Below are positions 62,489 to 64,000 of a stretch of DNA of 64,000 bases, one piece after another. The translations under genes and the position numbers were made by a program. Position 1 is the stretch's first letter; each line of letters starts with the position of its first letter. The stretch is from Lonicera japonica (taxonomy: Eukaryota > Streptophyta > Magnoliopsida > Dipsacales > Caprifoliaceae): the NCBI GenBank assembly GCA_021464415.1, contig CM038468.1:40784969-40848968 (forward strand), read 5' to 3'. A model generated the notes under the pieces. That model had not been told where the DNA came from and did no database searches. It saw only the letters and a program-made list of their open reading frames with translations.

Positions 62489-62680
62489 AAGTTACAAACT
62501 TCAGTTGAACTCAAGTTAGCCATTGAGATCAAGAATGTTCGGTTAAAAACCATTGATATGCCCAAGAGTTTACAAAATAAACAAATGAAGAAGAGGAGAA
62601 TAACGCATAAGATTCCCCAAAAAATATCACTTTCTGATGACGAATATATGCCAGAAGAAGTCGCGCCTGAAATACCGTAA
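62489..62680 (+). pseudogene. Unidentified coding-like tail, possible gene-end fragment
   Basis: A 63-codon open frame with no upstream ATG runs from a TAA (62486-62488) to a TAA at 62678. Its sequence is not low-complexity. It includes ELKLAIEIKNVRLKTIDMPK, a basic MKKRRITHK patch and an acidic end, LSDDEYMPEEVAPEIP. This looks more like a protein C-terminus than AT-rich noise. No splice partner or family was found. Confidence 0.3.
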
Positions 62681-63309
62681 GAGAGCTTGAAGATGAATAG
62701 AGAAGGAGGAGAGTTGTTTTTTTACTTTTAACCCTCTTTACTTTACTTTTAATTTTATTACTGTAATTTATAATTAAATAAATAAAGTTGATATATTCAT
62801 TAATTTAATAGATATTTTAACATTAAATTATTAAAAAATAATATTTATAAAATTTAAGTCGCTTGTTCATTTTTCTAAGTTTATCCCAACCCACGGATTA
62901 AATTATTAAATAATGCAGATTAAGTTATCAGCGCAGAACTACAAGAAATGGCAAATAGAAACAAAATTACCCATCATTCATTTCATAAAATTTGCTTGTA
63001 AACTTACAATGAATACAAACAAGGTGGATATGAAAGAAAGCAGCAACTTTCATTACTCTAAGATGATGACCATATTATTGAGGAGAGAGAGCAAAAAACT
63101 TTTACGTGAATGAAAAAGATAACATATGTGTTCATCACAAAATGGAGTACCTGGGTTTTGAAATGAAAGTGGGAGTACCTAGGGTTTTGAGCAAAAGAAA
63201 GATGAGAGGGTTGAAAAAAGCTCCTACTTAAAATCTTTCACTAAAAGATAAGATTTGTTGGTGGATTTGTTACTTATACCAAAGCCCTAAAATCTATCAC
63301 AATCCATCA

Positions 63310-63511
63310 ATAAATAAAATCATCCAAATTCATTAGAGTTTTGAATAACATAATATTTAGAATGATATTTTAAAATCCTAATTGAATACAACAAGATTTT
63401 AATAGACTTTTTTAAAATCCTAATTGAATACTCATGAACTTTAAAAGTTCAAAAAAATCCTACATATTCTAAATTGAATACACCCCCCCCCCCCCCCCAA
63501 AAAAAAAAAAA
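63310..63511. mobile_element. MITE end with poly(C)-poly(A) junction
   Basis: TTTTAAAATCCTAATTGAATAC occurs twice (about 63369 and 63410). A TTGAATACACCCCC end follows, which reverse complemented is GGGGGTGTATTCAA, a common end of dicot MITEs. The end runs into C16 and A13 (63483-63511). The other end was not found. Confidence 0.45.
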
Positions 63512-64000
63512 TTTATTTACCATTAATTATATTAAAATTACAATTATTTTCTTAAAAAGTGCCGATGTTAATTTGAGATAGAAAGGAAAAATAGGCTAGT
63601 TGGGCTTGGTTTAGAAAATTCAGGCTTGAGATTGGGTCCACATCATTATTGGGGCCGCACATGTCCAGCCTATACATAATGGAAATTTTTGCATGTTAAA
63701 CCGCTAATGATGTGTAATTTTATTTTCTACAAGTTGTCGAAATAAATTTAAGTAGTTCTAGAGGGAAGAAAGACAAGGTTTAAACCTTCACAGCCTATAA
63801 AAAATACTTACTCCTTCAACCAATTGGATTTAAGCCGAAATGTTATAATGTTTTAAACTTTTTGAGTTCGAAAATAAAACTAAAATGATACAAGACATTG
63901 ACATGGGTACGAGAATAAAATTTAGTTACTTTAAACAAAAATTAATGGTCAAACAAATGAAAAATACAAAAATAACGATTTTTCATATGTGATGTGAACA

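Larger units (their letters stand above)
35270..64000. other. Gene-poor, repeat-rich region
   Basis: No complete gene is supported here. Open frames are short, lack recognisable motifs and often follow simple repeats. The recognisable content is transposable elements, tandem duplications and microsatellites, listed separately. An open frame at 38506..38811 in a slightly GC-richer patch was not recognised. Stretches between listed items showed nothing further. Confidence 0.7.

Noticed and set aside
1..64000. tRNA, rRNA or other structured RNA genes
   Set aside because: No tRNA A/B boxes in the right spacing or rRNA-like stretches were seen. TTCGAAC-type motifs at about 12610 and 37050 lack partner stems.

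Overview
The window is nuclear DNA of a flowering plant, most likely a eudicot. It is AT-rich, its genes are split by many short GT-AG introns, and the space between genes is full of MITEs, small LTR-type elements and microsatellites. All four protein-coding genes lie in the left 35 kb. I cannot name the species from the sequence.

Genes: (1) a cyclin-T gene of the CYCT1-3 type (+, coding exons 116..7932), with a low-complexity N-terminus and a 4.2 kb fourth intron; (2) a peroxisomal long-chain acyl-CoA synthetase of the LACS6 type (+, 13919..25991; 23 coding exons reconstructed, 696 residues, N-terminal PTS2, no PTS1); (3) a stellacyanin/mavicyanin-like secreted blue copper protein (-, 26654..29037; two exons, 187 residues), convergent with LACS6; (4) an STP13-type H+/hexose symporter (-, 30062..35097; five exons, 529 residues). 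All four models were rebuilt by hand from splice sites and reading phase, and each sums to a whole number of codons. From memory, a cupredoxin gene also lies beside STP13 in Arabidopsis, so the pair may be conserved microsynteny. The four genes do not form one pathway: they cover transcription elongation, peroxisomal fatty-acid activation, an apoplastic copper protein and sugar uptake.

Mobile and repeated DNA: the cyclin-LACS6 interval (about 8-13.9 kb) holds a decayed LINE, a 696 bp hAT-like element that carries a retrotransposon gag fragment, and two MITEs. Seven LACS6 introns carry MITEs or MITE remnants and an eighth carries a short inverted-repeat remnant. From 35.1 kb to the end I find no convincing complete gene. 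That region holds two TRIM-type miniature LTR elements, a second hAT-like element with a perfect 8 bp target duplication, several PIF/Harbinger-like or unclassified MITEs, an old segmental duplication (36.4-37.6 / 40.3-41.2 kb), tandem duplications, and long homopolymer and microsatellite runs.

The most unusual points are three GC-AG introns, the gag-carrying hAT element, two related MITEs of one family, a natural empty-site comparison inside a tandem array, and two short coding-like stretches (5.1-5.4 kb and 62.5-62.7 kb) that I could not identify. I saw no evidence of a novel multi-gene system.
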